A stretch of 64,000 bases of DNA from positions 1,357,813 to 1,421,812 of the forward strand of contig NZ_JAEAMR010000007.1 in assembly GCF_015999245.1 (NCBI RefSeq). The letters are read 5' to 3'. A model generated the notes under the pieces. It was not told the DNA's origin. It made no database searches and saw only the letters and a program-made list of their open reading frames with translations. Position 1 is the first letter of the stretch, and each line of letters opens with the position of its first letter. Positions 53,427 through 62,320 of the stretch are shown in pieces. The translations under genes and the position numbers were made by a program. The DNA is from Streptomyces sp. AV19 (GTDB lineage Bacteria > Actinomycetota > Actinomycetes > Streptomycetales > Streptomycetaceae).

Positions 53427-53843
53427 TCATGCGCGTGGACGGCAGTGGCGACACTCAATCAGCCAGGCATCCGACCGTTCCTCACGGGCAGCGCCGACGG
53501 GCAGCCGCTCTTTCGGCGCGTACGAATAGCGCGGGCACAAGCGACAGTGCACCGGAACCCATTGCCGTTCGTCTCCGCTCAGCACCGCTCGACCGTCGGG
53601 CCGGACCCACGCCGGGCGCATCCACGATGACCACTCGCTCAACTCTTCCGAGGCGCTGGGAATCTCGCACGCTCTGAACGCAATCAAGGTTCGACCATCG
53701 GCTATTCGGTGGGCCGTCCCGACCTGCCGTGCCCACCCCCGTTCCTGGAGATACCCCCCTAGGTCAGAAGGCACCCCTACCCGCATACCCGCCCCTACCG
53801 GGGTCCGATCGATATGGACCCCGGCACTCATCTCAACGAGCAT
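53427..53843 (-). CDS. Hypothetical protein with paired CxxC motifs (138 aa)
   Basis: The C-terminal third contains VHCRLC and IECRHC, a likely zinc-binding pair. An in-frame ATG at 53831 is an alternative start, and no clear ribosome site favours either. It begins five bases after the stop of the preceding small gene. Function unknown. Confidence 0.55.
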   Translation of the reverse strand: MLVEMSAGVHIDRTPVGAGMRVGVPSDLGGYLQERGWARQVGTAHRIADGRTLIAFRACEIPSASEELSEWSSWMRPAWVRPDGRAVLSGDERQWVPVHCRLCPRYSYAPKERLPVGAAREERSDAWLIECRHCRPRA

Positions 53844-53848
53844 GAGGA

Positions 53849-54025
53849 TTAGACCAGTTCGGCGAGATCAGACGAGATCAGCCACTCAGCCTCGCTCTTC
53901 GGTACGTCGTAGGTCTCGCCGTTCTGGAGAACGTGGGAGGCAACGCCGTCACGGCAGGGGCCGTACGACATGTAGCCGTTCATTCGGACGGCAACGGTCG
54001 GCTCATCGGTATTGAAGAAAGACAT
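53849..54025 (-). CDS. Small hypothetical protein downstream of capsid (58 aa)
   Basis: MSFFNTDEPTVAVRMNGYMS ... ETYDVPKSEAEWLISSDLAE. The pattern resembles small head-associated proteins encoded next to capsid genes in phages (inference). A GAGGAG site precedes ATG 54025, 11 bases after the capsid stop. Confidence 0.6.
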   Translation of the reverse strand: MSFFNTDEPTVAVRMNGYMSYGPCRDGVASHVLQNGETYDVPKSEAEWLISSDLAELV

Positions 54026-54036
54026 GGCAACTCCTC

Positions 54037-55209
54037 TTAGGTGGTAACGGTGATCTTGCAAACAGCGGCAGCATTCGGAACGGCGATAGCGGCACGGGCA
54101 ATCGCACGGACCGCAGTGCCATCCTTGAGAAATCCGAACTGATCGGAAATCTGAAAACCGGCATCCTTGCGCCAGACGGCAAACACCTGGTCCGCCTCAT
54201 AGGCGAGAATGTCGGTCTCCGGCACGAACGACGAAAGCCACACGGGCACACCCAGAATCGACCGCTGAACGCCAGTCGTGGGAGAACCGGCCGACTCACT
54301 CAGAAGCGGCTTGAGAGAGCCGGACGACTCACGCAGCGCCATTAGTGCCGTCCACGCCTTCGGGCTCATCACAATCGCGGTCGCCTTCGCATTCGCCGCT
54401 TCCAGATTCCCGAAAGCCGTCACGAACGGGTCAAGATCCTTGAGCCCACCCTTAACCGCGTGAGTCTGAATACCCGGCGTGTTAGCAATGCCGACGAACC
54501 CCTTACCCGACCCGGTGCCAATCAGCGCTTCACGGTCGAACCCGAGGGCAACGGACCGCATCAGCGACTTCGCCATAGGGTTCAGAAAAGCCGCCCCGCC
54601 ATCGTCCATCAGTTCATTAGCGATCAGGTCAGCAGCGGCAATCTTCTTCGGCGTGACCTTGAGCGGGTCAGCTCCGAAACCACCAGTCGGCAGGTCGTCA
54701 AGCTCTCCCACGAAGCCAGCGGAGAAGTCCGAACGGATCACGGGGAACGCGTACGTCTCCGCGCCGGTCTGGACGCGCTGAACACCGCTCTCCATCACCA
54801 CCGACTGAGGCGCAAGGAGATCGACGAAGGTCCGTGCCATCTCCTCCGGAGAGAACGCCTTATTCGTGCCCGCCGTGGTAATTCCCCGCGACATTTCGAT
54901 AGAGCGAGCCATCAGCTCACCAGGAGTCGCATTCACGCGCGCCTCAACCTTTCTTCCCAGGGAACGAGTCGTCCCCATCTCCTGTAGCGGGGACGTCACC
55001 CGCATTGCCTGTTCCTCAGCGGCAGCCGCCTCAAGGTGCCGCCTGATCTGGTCGTCAGCCTCCTTGACCTTTTCAAGAAGCTCCGACTCGGCCGCTCGCT
55101 CCTCTCGGTTCAGAGAACGCTTCGCGGAATCAGACTCGAACACTCGGAGGCGTGCTAGATATTCGTCGCGCTTCGCCATGTGGGCGCTCGCTCGCTCTGC
55201 ATGAGACAA
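54037..55209 (-). CDS. HK97-fold major capsid protein
   Basis: A 390-residue phage-type major capsid protein. The N-terminal coiled-coil delta domain (about 10-85, KRDEYLARLRVFESDSAKRS onward) acts as internal scaffold in this family. The shell domain follows, with EEMARTFVDLLAPQSVV, AFPVIRSDFSAGFVGELDDL and IGTGSGKGFVGIANTPGIQ. TTG 55209 is chosen because GGAGGG lies seven bases upstream; ATG 55179 is an alternative. No protease, portal or terminase is nearby, so particle formation would need a helper phage or a different use of the shell. Confidence 0.9.
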   Translation of the reverse strand: MSHAERASAHMAKRDEYLARLRVFESDSAKRSLNREERAAESELLEKVKEADDQIRRHLEAAAAEEQAMRVTSPLQEMGTTRSLGRKVEARVNATPGELMARSIEMSRGITTAGTNKAFSPEEMARTFVDLLAPQSVVMESGVQRVQTGAETYAFPVIRSDFSAGFVGELDDLPTGGFGADPLKVTPKKIAAADLIANELMDDGGAAFLNPMAKSLMRSVALGFDREALIGTGSGKGFVGIANTPGIQTHAVKGGLKDLDPFVTAFGNLEAANAKATAIVMSPKAWTALMALRESSGSLKPLLSESAGSPTTGVQRSILGVPVWLSSFVPETDILAYEADQVFAVWRKDAGFQISDQFGFLKDGTAVRAIARAAIAVPNAAAVCKITVTT

Positions 55210-55441
55210 CGGGATTCCCTCCGGAGGAATGGAAAAGCCGACCAAACCTCAAGGGGTCAGCCGGCCGTGGGGTGAAAGGTGAATACGAATCACCCTTCAC
55301 TCTTATTAGTAAATGTCGCCGTCCTGCCCTGAGCGCGCTTCCTTGCCGCCCACTCGCGCTTACGCTGATGGTTCCGCTCCGCGTCTGCATTGAGTGTCAA
55401 GAATTCGGGTCCGTGCGTCGCTGTCGCACGACCGTTCGATT

Positions 55442-55479
55442 ACCTACTCAAGTTGAGTAGGTGGTCCCCACTTAAGTGG
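55442..55479. promoter_or_regulatory. Two perfect palindromes (operator-like)
   Basis: ACCTACTCAA-G-TTGAGTAGGT (55442-55462) and CCACTTAAGTGG (55468-55479) lie five bases apart, 230 bp upstream of the capsid gene in a non-coding region. Perfect symmetry suggests binding sites for dimeric proteins such as the element's own regulator. Confidence 0.5.
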
Positions 55480-55546
55480 AAGGTGGGCTCTCCTGTAATT
55501 AGAACGTGTGACACGCCTGCCGGTCTCAGCGGGCGGAGTGGTCGCG

Positions 55547-55645
55547 CTTCCTGACGACTGACAAACAAACAGCAGCTTTGGGTATGCCTATAGATTTTCT
55601 ATAGGCATACAGAAAAGTATCTAAAAACCGTCAGTCGTCAGGAAG
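55547..55645. repeat. Nested 99-bp palindromic structure
   Basis: Outer arms CTTCCTGACGACTGAC (55547-55562) and its perfect complement (55630-55645) enclose a second perfect hairpin, GTATGCCTATAGA-TTT-TCTATAGGCATAC (55582-55610). The region is much richer in A+T than its surroundings and contains no gene. Candidates are a replication origin, a packaging or recombination site, or a structured RNA. Confidence 0.6.
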
Positions 55646-55727
55646 TCTGCCGTCTGGTGCTGTCTTTGCCGACTTGGGTGCGAAGGTCTGAGAGTTCCTG
55701 CTAGGTCTGGCTTATAGGTACAAGAAA

Positions 55728-55752
55728 GCCCCGGCGGGAAACCCGCCGGGGC
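55728..55752 (-). terminator. Integrase terminator
   Basis: GCCCCGGCGGG-AAA-CCCGCCGGGGC, followed on the minus strand by CTTTCTTG. It lies 23 bp beyond the second stop (TAA at 55776) of the integrase frame. This supports the view that the original coding region ran to that TAA. Confidence 0.75.
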
Positions 55753-55775
55753 GTGTGAAAGGCTGTCAGTGCGGC

Positions 55776-57188
55776 TTACGCCGCCTTCTGGTAGGCGGCA
55801 GGCCCGGACTCCTCTGCCGTCTTCTCCACGGCGTTCCAATCAATGGCGACGCGTCCGCCAGGATGCCCATTCGGGTACACGGTGACTGTGCAGCCGTACC
55901 GCGCGAGGAGCGTGCGCCGGATTTCCTCCGTCGTGGCGTCTCACGCCTCCCACAGCAGTGTGTCAGTAGGCGTCCATGTCTCGGTTACCTCCGGGTCGTG
56001 CTCGGCTTCCAGACGGGCGTACGTGGCTTCGATCTCGTTCAGCTTGGCAACGAGGGTTTCCAGTGCCGGGCCGTCCACCTTCGCCACTGCCTTCGTGACC
56101 CGCTCGCGAGACGCGGCAAGGTCAGCCATCTCCGCTGAGTGGTCGATGCCGCCGGAGTAGGTGACCTCATAGAGCGGCTCGTTGCCGTGCTTGTCGCGGA
56201 AATCGGCGAACACCAGGGGGTCTATTCGGTCGCGCATGATCGACCCATGGCCGTTCTCGCACTTGTACAGGGGGCGCTTGCGGGAGGAGAGTCCGCCGTT
56301 CATCTTGCAGCCCTGCGAGCAGAGCACCATTCCGGCGAGCCACGGGGCGTCACGCCGTTCAGCGCGTTCCCCGGCCTCAAGCTCCTTCAACCGGTCCTGC
56401 ACGCGCTTGTACGTCGCTGCATTGATCACCTCGGGACCGAACTGGACGGGGGTCACGCCGTCCGCCTCGGTCACCAGCTCTCCCTTGTGCTCCCGCCACC
56501 CGCGCAGCACCACGCCGCGAAGCAGCTTGCGCCACTGCTGGCGACCGATAGGCAAAGGTTCGGCAGTCGCGGCAAGGCTTCCGCCCTTCCCGCCTGCAAG
56601 GAGAGCGTCTATCTGCTTCCGGACAAGGGCGAACGCCTCGGGATCCTCAGCCAGATACGCCTTGCCGTCACGCCGCACCACCTTGTACGGGAACGGGGCC
56701 TTCCCGGAGATCCACCGGCCTTGCTCCCGGCGCTCCTCATGGGCGGCAGTCACCCGCTCTTGGATCATCTCCCGTTCCCACTCGGCGAGAGACGCGAGGA
56801 TCTTCGCTACGAGCCGCCCGCCTGCCGTGGACGTGTTCAGCGCGCCGTCCGCCGTCGCCAGGGTCACCCGATGCTTCTCGGCCCACTCAACGAGCTTCAG
56901 GAACTCCGACAGGGACCGTGCGAACCTGTCGATCCTCCAAGCGATGACGACTTTCGGCCGGTCCCGCAGGATGCGCGCCATGCCCTCAGTACGGGACTCA
57001 AGGGCGGACGCGCCGGACACGTCCTCATCGATGTACTCAACGGCCGTGTCCGGGTCGAACCCGAGCGCGACCGCCTGAGCACGGCAGGCACGCCGCTGCA
57101 CGTCGATGGAAGAGGACTCGTCGGACGCGCGGGACAGACGGAGGCTGAACGCAAGCTCAGGGCGGACAGGCGGCGGGGTGGTGGTCAT
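55776..57188 (-). pseudogene. int: Serine integrase with in-frame TGA
   Basis: A serine recombinase whose catalytic Ser is in SLRLSRASDESSSIDVQ near residue 18. Other resolvase motifs are YIDEDVSGASALESR, AWRIDRFARS and LASLAEWEREMIQERV. A recombinase domain and a Cys-rich segment (CSQGCKMNGG ... CENGHG) follow. The frame hits TGA at 55941-55943 after 415 residues. It then continues in the same frame for 54 codons (ATTEEIRRTLLARYGCTVTV, later GGRVAIDWN) to TAA 55776. That tail is the normal C-terminus of this family, so a TGG-to-TGA change is likely. ATG 57236 is an alternative start. Confidence 0.85.
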
Positions 57189-57406
57189 GCGGTCGGTAGA
57201 ACGAGTGACACGCCCGTTCGCGAGGGACAGCTTCATACCCTTGTTCAAGGGAGTCGATTGCCTGTCCCCGCTGATCAGCGCGGGCGGAACGGTTGCCGTA
57301 GACGTCTTCACACTGGCGGGGGAGCGCAACGGTTTCCTCCAGAGACCTGCCCCGGACCGTCCGACGTGTGACGCCGGTCATGTCCTAGGGGGTGAGCAGT
57401 TCCATG

Positions 57407-57408
57407 GA
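57407..57408 (+). other. attR crossover (GA core)
   Basis: The XRE coding sequence resumes in frame at this GA (CCATG-GA-GCAGGCAC). The integrase gene begins about 220 bp to the left, the usual distance between int and its attachment site. Fusing this point to 48580 restores WIEQAREIGVSRQVL in the regulator. Confidence 0.7.
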
Positions 57409-58078
57409 GCAGGCACGGGAGATCGGCGTCAGCCGGCAGGTGCTGCACGGGCTGGCCCGGGGGCTGCTCCTCTCCCCGGCCGAGGAACGGCACCTGTTCA
57501 CGCTGGCGGGCAAGGCGCCGCCGGACGGCGGGCACGCCGAGCCGGCGCGCGGGCCCGGCTCCGCGCTGCGCCGCCTCGTCGAGGCGCTCGATCCGCACCC
57601 CGCGTACCTGGTGTCGCCCACCTGGGACCTGCTGGCCTGGAACCGGGCCGAGGCCGGGCTGGTCGGCGACCCGGCGCACCGGCCCGCGCCCGGGCGGAAC
57701 CTGCTGCGGCACGTCTTCCTCGACCCCGCGGTCCGAACGCTGCTGGCCGACTGGCCGGGGCAGGCCCGGGCGCTGCTGGAGCAGTACCGCGCGGCGGCCG
57801 ACCGGCACGTCGGCGACCCGGAGTTCGCCCGGCTCACGGCCGAACTGTGCGAGCGCAGCGCGGAGTTCGCGGGGTGGTGGCGTACGCACGATGTCGCCGA
57901 GTTCCGCTCCGCCCGGCGGGACTTCGACCATCCGCGACTGGGGAGGCTGTCGTTCGACTACGTCAAGCTGGCCGGGGTGGACGTGCCGGGCGTCACCCTC
58001 GTCTCGTGCATGCCGGCGGACGAGGCGACGGCACGGCTGCTGCCGGAGCTGAGCGCTTGCGGCACGGCCGGGCCCTGA
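57409..58078 (+). pseudogene. XRE/MmyB-type regulator, 3' fragment
   Basis: The remaining 223 codons of the split regulator: REIGVSRQVLHGLARGLLLS at the start, then the MmyB ligand-binding domain (HPAYLVSPTWDLLAWNRAEA, FLDPAVRTLLADWPGQAR, HPRLGRLSFDYVKLA). The element supplies a GTG at 57392 (MSSSMEQAR...) after AGGGG, so a protein lacking the DNA-binding domain could still be made. Such a fragment might bind ligand but not the operator. Confidence 0.85.
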
Positions 58079-58141
58079 CCGGCCGGGACGTCGGCCGTAT
58101 CCGGACGTGCCCCCCCGGCCGGGCGGGGGCTCGTGCCGTCC

Positions 58142-58966
<825 letters not shown>

Positions 58967-59066
58967 TCACATGGTGGCACGGGCACAGCCCGAGGGGACC
59001 GGAGATGCCCTGGTCATCCTCAGGTGTCGGTCCGGTAACGGAGCCGACAGCGACTCTTATACACCC

Positions 59067-59117
59067 TTGACACCCCAAAAGGTCTAGGCCAAGCTGCGGG
59101 CACTGGTCTAAACCATT
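59067..59117 (+). promoter_or_regulatory. dasA promoter region with two dre-like sites
   Basis: ACTGGTCTAAACCATT (59102-59117) is nearly identical to the DasR-responsive element consensus, a palindrome built on TGGTCTAGACCA. A weaker copy, AAAGGTCTAGGCCAAG, lies at 59078-59093. A TTGACA -35 box (59067-59072) is just upstream, so bound DasR would overlap or follow the promoter. Confidence 0.85.
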
Positions 59118-59150
59118 AAAGACCACTTTTCGGGTGCTGAGGAGAGTGCT

Positions 59151-60422
59151 GTGAAGCGTGGGCTCATAGCGGCGACGAGTGTCGCGGCCTTGTTGGTGAG
59201 TGTGGCTGCTTGTGGGTCCGACAAGGGCGACGAGGACTCCGGCTCGGGGGACTCGAAGGGGAAGACGCTGACCGTCTGGTTCATGGACGGCTCGAACCCG
59301 CCCGGTTGGACGAAATCGGTCCAGGCCGAGTTCGAACAGAAGACCGGCGCCAAGCTTGACATCCAGATCCAGAAGTGGGACGGGATCCAGCAGAAGCTCA
59401 CCACCGCGCTCTCCGAGTCCACCCCGCCGGACGTCTTCGAGCTCGGCAACACCCAGACCCCCTCCTACGCGGAGACCGGCGGCCTCGCCGAACTCGGCGA
59501 CCTGAAGAAGGAGATCGGCAAGGACTGGACCGAGTCCCTCAACAAGCCGGCCGTCTTCGACGGGACGCAGTACGCCGCTCCCTGGTACGCCGCCAACCGC
59601 GTCGTCATCTACAACAAGAAGATCTGGGCCGACGCCGGCATCAAGGACGTGCCGAAGACCCGCGCCGAGTTCTTCAAGGACCTTGAGGCGATCCAGAAGA
59701 AGGGCGACGCCGAACCGCTCTATCTCCCGGGCCAGAACTGGTACTTCTTCGCCGGCCTGACCGTCGGCACCGGTGCCGAGCTGGTGAAGAAGGACGGCGA
59801 CAAGTTCGTCTCCAACCTCGCCGACCCCAAGGTCACCAAGGCGATGGAGATCTACCAGCAGTACCAGGCGTTCAGCAAGGCGCCCAAGGACAAGGACGAG
59901 GCCACCCCGCAGCAGGCCGACGTCTTCGCCAAGGGCAAGACCGGCGCGTTCATCGGCATGGGCTGGGAGGCGGCCACCGCCGTCAAGGCCAATCCGCAGA
60001 TCGAGAAGGACCTGGGCTACTTCACCATCCCGGGCGAGAGCGCCGGCAAGCCCGAGGGTGTCTTCCTCGGCGGCTCCAACCTCGCGATCGCCGAGCGCAG
60101 CAAGAAGAAGGAACTCGCCGAGGAGTTCCTGAAGATCGCGCTGTCCGACAAGAACGAGGGCGCGCTGGCCAAGGAGGTCGGCTCGATCCCCAACAAGGAC
60201 GCGCTGCTGGCCAGTCTGAAGGGCAACGCGGCCGCCGAGGCCGCCGCGCCGGCCGCCAAGGGCGGTGGCACCACCCCGCTGATCCCCGAGTGGGCCGCGG
60301 TGGAGAACGCCCCGAACCCGATCAAGGCGTACATGACGGCCGTTCTCAACGGCAAGTCGCCCGAGGACGCGGCCCAGCAGGTCGAGGGCGACATCAACAA
60401 GCGCCTCAGCCAGAAGCAGTGA
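59151..60422 (+). CDS. dasA: ABC sugar-binding lipoprotein DasA (chitobiose)
   Basis: A 423-residue extracellular solute-binding lipoprotein of family 1. The signal peptide ends in the lipobox SVAAC with Cys21. The mature protein has typical features such as FELGNTQTPSYAETGGLAEL and GAFIGMGWEAA. In S. coelicolor DasA binds N,N'-diacetylchitobiose. GTG 59151 has GAGGAGAG upstream. The first gene of dasABC; the ATPase (MsiK) is usually encoded elsewhere. Confidence 0.93.
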   Translation: MKRGLIAATSVAALLVSVAACGSDKGDEDSGSGDSKGKTLTVWFMDGSNPPGWTKSVQAEFEQKTGAKLDIQIQKWDGIQQKLTTALSESTPPDVFELGNTQTPSYAETGGLAELGDLKKEIGKDWTESLNKPAVFDGTQYAAPWYAANRVVIYNKKIWADAGIKDVPKTRAEFFKDLEAIQKKGDAEPLYLPGQNWYFFAGLTVGTGAELVKKDGDKFVSNLADPKVTKAMEIYQQYQAFSKAPKDKDEATPQQADVFAKGKTGAFIGMGWEAATAVKANPQIEKDLGYFTIPGESAGKPEGVFLGGSNLAIAERSKKKELAEEFLKIALSDKNEGALAKEVGSIPNKDALLASLKGNAAAEAAAPAAKGGGTTPLIPEWAAVENAPNPIKAYMTAVLNGKSPEDAAQQVEGDINKRLSQKQ

Positions 60423-60430
60423 CCCGGACG

Positions 60431-60462
60431 GGCGGGGGCGTTCCGTCCATGGTGCCCCCGCC
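60431..60462 (+). terminator. Hairpin between dasA and dasB
   Basis: GGCGGGGGC (60431-60439) pairs with GCCCCCGCC (60454-60462). Such a hairpin after the binding-protein gene commonly lowers read-through or stabilises its mRNA, so that binding protein exceeds permease. Confidence 0.55.
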
Positions 60463-60512
60463 CCGCCCCGGCGTACCACCGTGCAAGTGAACAGGGGAGA
60501 AGGCGGACGACG

Positions 60513-61493
60513 ATGTCAGCGCAGACCGAAGAGGCGGCGGCCGGGACCGCCCCCGTGACCGAGGAGGGCGGCGCGCCACCGCCCCGGCGCGGCGGCCGAC
60601 AAGGAACCGGACGGGCCGTCCCCTATCTGCTGATCCTCCCCGCGGCCGTCTTCACCGTGCTGCTGCTCGGCTGGATCATGGTCGAGAACGGCCTGCTGTC
60701 GTTCCAGAACCTCAACCGGCGGCAGCTCATCCGGCGCGTCACCGAGTGGACCGGCTTCGACAACTACGCGGACACGCTGGGCAATTCCGAATTCTGGCGC
60801 GTGACCCTGCGGTCGATCGTGTTCACCGCCGCCAACGTGGCGCTGATCATGGCCATCGGCTGTCTGATCGGACTGCTGCTCGCCCGGCTCGGCAAGAAGC
60901 TGCGACTGCTGCTCTCCCTGGGGCTCGTGCTGGCCTGGGCGATGCCCACCGTCGCGGCGACCACCGTCTTCCAGTGGCTGTTCGCCCAGCGCTTCGGCGT
61001 CGTCAACTACGTGCTGGACCAGCTCGGCTGGCACGCGATGGCCGAATACAACTGGACCGGCGGGCAGTTCTCCACCTTCTTCGTCATCACCGTGCTGATC
61101 GTCTGGCAGTCCGTGCCGTTCGTGGCGATCAACCTCTACGCGGCGACGACCACCATTCCCAAGGAGCTCTACGAGGCCGCCGCGCTCGACGGCGCCGACG
61201 CGTGGAAGCGGTTCACCTCGGTGACCTTCCCCTTCCTCAAGCCCTTCTTCCTGGCGACGACGTTCCTCGAAGTCATCTGGATCTTCAAGTCGTTCACCCA
61301 GGTCTTCGTCATCAACGAGGGCGGTCCGGACCGGCTCACCGAGACGCTGCCGGTCTACGCGTTCGTCGAGGGTGTGAACAACCAGCACTTCGGCATGGGT
61401 TCGGCCATCTCCATCCTCACCATCATCATCCTGGTGACGATGACGGCCTACTACCTGCGCCTGGTGCTCAAGCAGGAGGAGGACGAACTGTGA
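60513..61493 (+). CDS. dasB: ABC sugar permease DasB
   Basis: A 326-residue inner-membrane permease with about six membrane segments and the EAA loop YEAAALDGADAWKRFTSVTF that contacts the ATPase. The N-terminal 30 residues are Pro/Ala/Gly-rich and cytosolic. A GGGGAGAAGG site precedes ATG 60513. The stop overlaps the dasC start (GTGA). Confidence 0.93.
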   Translation: MSAQTEEAAAGTAPVTEEGGAPPPRRGGRQGTGRAVPYLLILPAAVFTVLLLGWIMVENGLLSFQNLNRRQLIRRVTEWTGFDNYADTLGNSEFWRVTLRSIVFTAANVALIMAIGCLIGLLLARLGKKLRLLLSLGLVLAWAMPTVAATTVFQWLFAQRFGVVNYVLDQLGWHAMAEYNWTGGQFSTFFVITVLIVWQSVPFVAINLYAATTTIPKELYEAAALDGADAWKRFTSVTFPFLKPFFLATTFLEVIWIFKSFTQVFVINEGGPDRLTETLPVYAFVEGVNNQHFGMGSAISILTIIILVTMTAYYLRLVLKQEEDEL

Positions 61494-62320
61494 GGCGCTC
61501 CGCGATCGGCCGGATCTGGCCGGGGGCGACGGCGGTCGTCCTGTTCCTGGCCTTCGTCTTCCCCGTCTACTGGATGTTCGCCACGGCCTTCAAGGCCAAC
61601 AAGGACATCGTCGGCGACACCCCGGTCTGGTTCCCCAGCAGCCCCACCACCGAGCACTTCCGGCGGGCCGTCGAGGCCGACGGCTTCTGGACGTTCGTCA
61701 CCAACTCCCTGATCACCACGCTGGTGGCCGTCGCGCTGTCGCTGGTCATCGCCCTGCTGGCGTCCTTCGCCATCGCGCGCATGCGGTTCCGCGGGCGCCG
61801 CGGCTTCATCCTCGTCATGATGATGGCCCAGATGGCGCCCTGGGAAGTGATGACCATCGCCTACTACATGATGGTGCGCGACGCCGACATGCTCAACAGC
61901 CTGCCGCCGCTCATCGCCATCTACACGCTCTGCGTCCTGCCGTTCACCGTCCTGACGCTGCGCGGCTACGTGGCCGCCGTGCCGAAGGAGCTGGAGGAGT
62001 CGGCGATGGTGGACGGGTGCACCCGGCCGCAGGCGTTCGTCCGGGTGATCTTCCCGCTGCTGGCGCCCGGGCTGATGGCCACCTCGCTGTTCGGCTTCAT
62101 CACCGTCTGGAACGAGTTCCCCTACGTCCTCATCCTGAGCAAGGACCCCGCGGCGCAGACGCTGCCGCTGTGGCTCACCGGATTCCGCACCACGTTCGGC
62201 GACGACTGGGGCGCCACGATGGCCGCCTCCTCGCTCTTCGCCATCCCGATCCTCATCCTCTTCGTCATCCTCCAGCGCAGGGCCGTTGGAGGCCTGACCT
62301 CCGGCGCAGTGAAGGGCTAG
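61490..62320 (+). CDS. dasC: ABC sugar permease DasC
   Basis: A 276-residue partner permease with six membrane segments and the EAA loop LEESAMVDGCTRPQAFVRVI. GTG 61490 overlaps the dasB stop by four bases. The gene is intact, but the TnpB element begins about ten bases after its stop and the TnpB frame even runs antisense into its last 56 bases. Confidence 0.92.
   Translation: MRRSAIGRIWPGATAVVLFLAFVFPVYWMFATAFKANKDIVGDTPVWFPSSPTTEHFRRAVEADGFWTFVTNSLITTLVAVALSLVIALLASFAIARMRFRGRRGFILVMMMAQMAPWEVMTIAYYMMVRDADMLNSLPPLIAIYTLCVLPFTVLTLRGYVAAVPKELEESAMVDGCTRPQAFVRVIFPLLAPGLMATSLFGFITVWNEFPYVLILSKDPAAQTLPLWLTGFRTTFGDDWGATMAASSLFAIPILILFVILQRRAVGGLTSGAVKG

Larger units (their letters stand above)
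55246..55775. other. Non-coding hub between capsid and integrase genes
   Basis: No ORF here is convincing. The segment holds the promoter region of the capsid block (AT-rich TTTACTAATAAG on the minus strand near 55310), the two operator-like palindromes, the nested palindrome and the integrase terminator. It is the likely regulatory and replication region of the element. Confidence 0.5.
48581..57408. mobile_element. 8.8-kb integrative element with serine integrase and lone capsid gene
   Basis: The boundaries are set by the two halves of the split XRE gene. Contents from left: a terminator, a 119-residue protein, a radical SAM protein, a four-gene block of tiny overlapping genes, a divergent XRE-DUF397 pair, a minus-strand block ending in an HK97-type capsid gene, a 700-bp palindrome-rich region, and a serine integrase next to the right end. 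No portal, terminase, protease, tail or replication genes are visible. A phage satellite or reduced prophage is the best reading. Confidence 0.85.

Noticed and set aside
53292..53677. Plus-strand ORFs between 53292 and 53677
   Set aside because: They lie antisense to the 138-residue CxxC gene and its upstream gap, without ribosome sites or recognisable domains.
54037..55209. Encapsulin nanocompartment
   Set aside because: The protein has an N-terminal delta coiled coil typical of phage capsids, and no cargo enzyme with a targeting peptide is next to it. It cannot be fully excluded.
48581..57408. Integrated plasmid (AICE such as SLP1/pSAM2 type)
   Set aside because: No tra (FtsK-like), spd, rep or tyrosine integrase genes and no tRNA attachment site are present; it has a serine integrase and a capsid protein instead.
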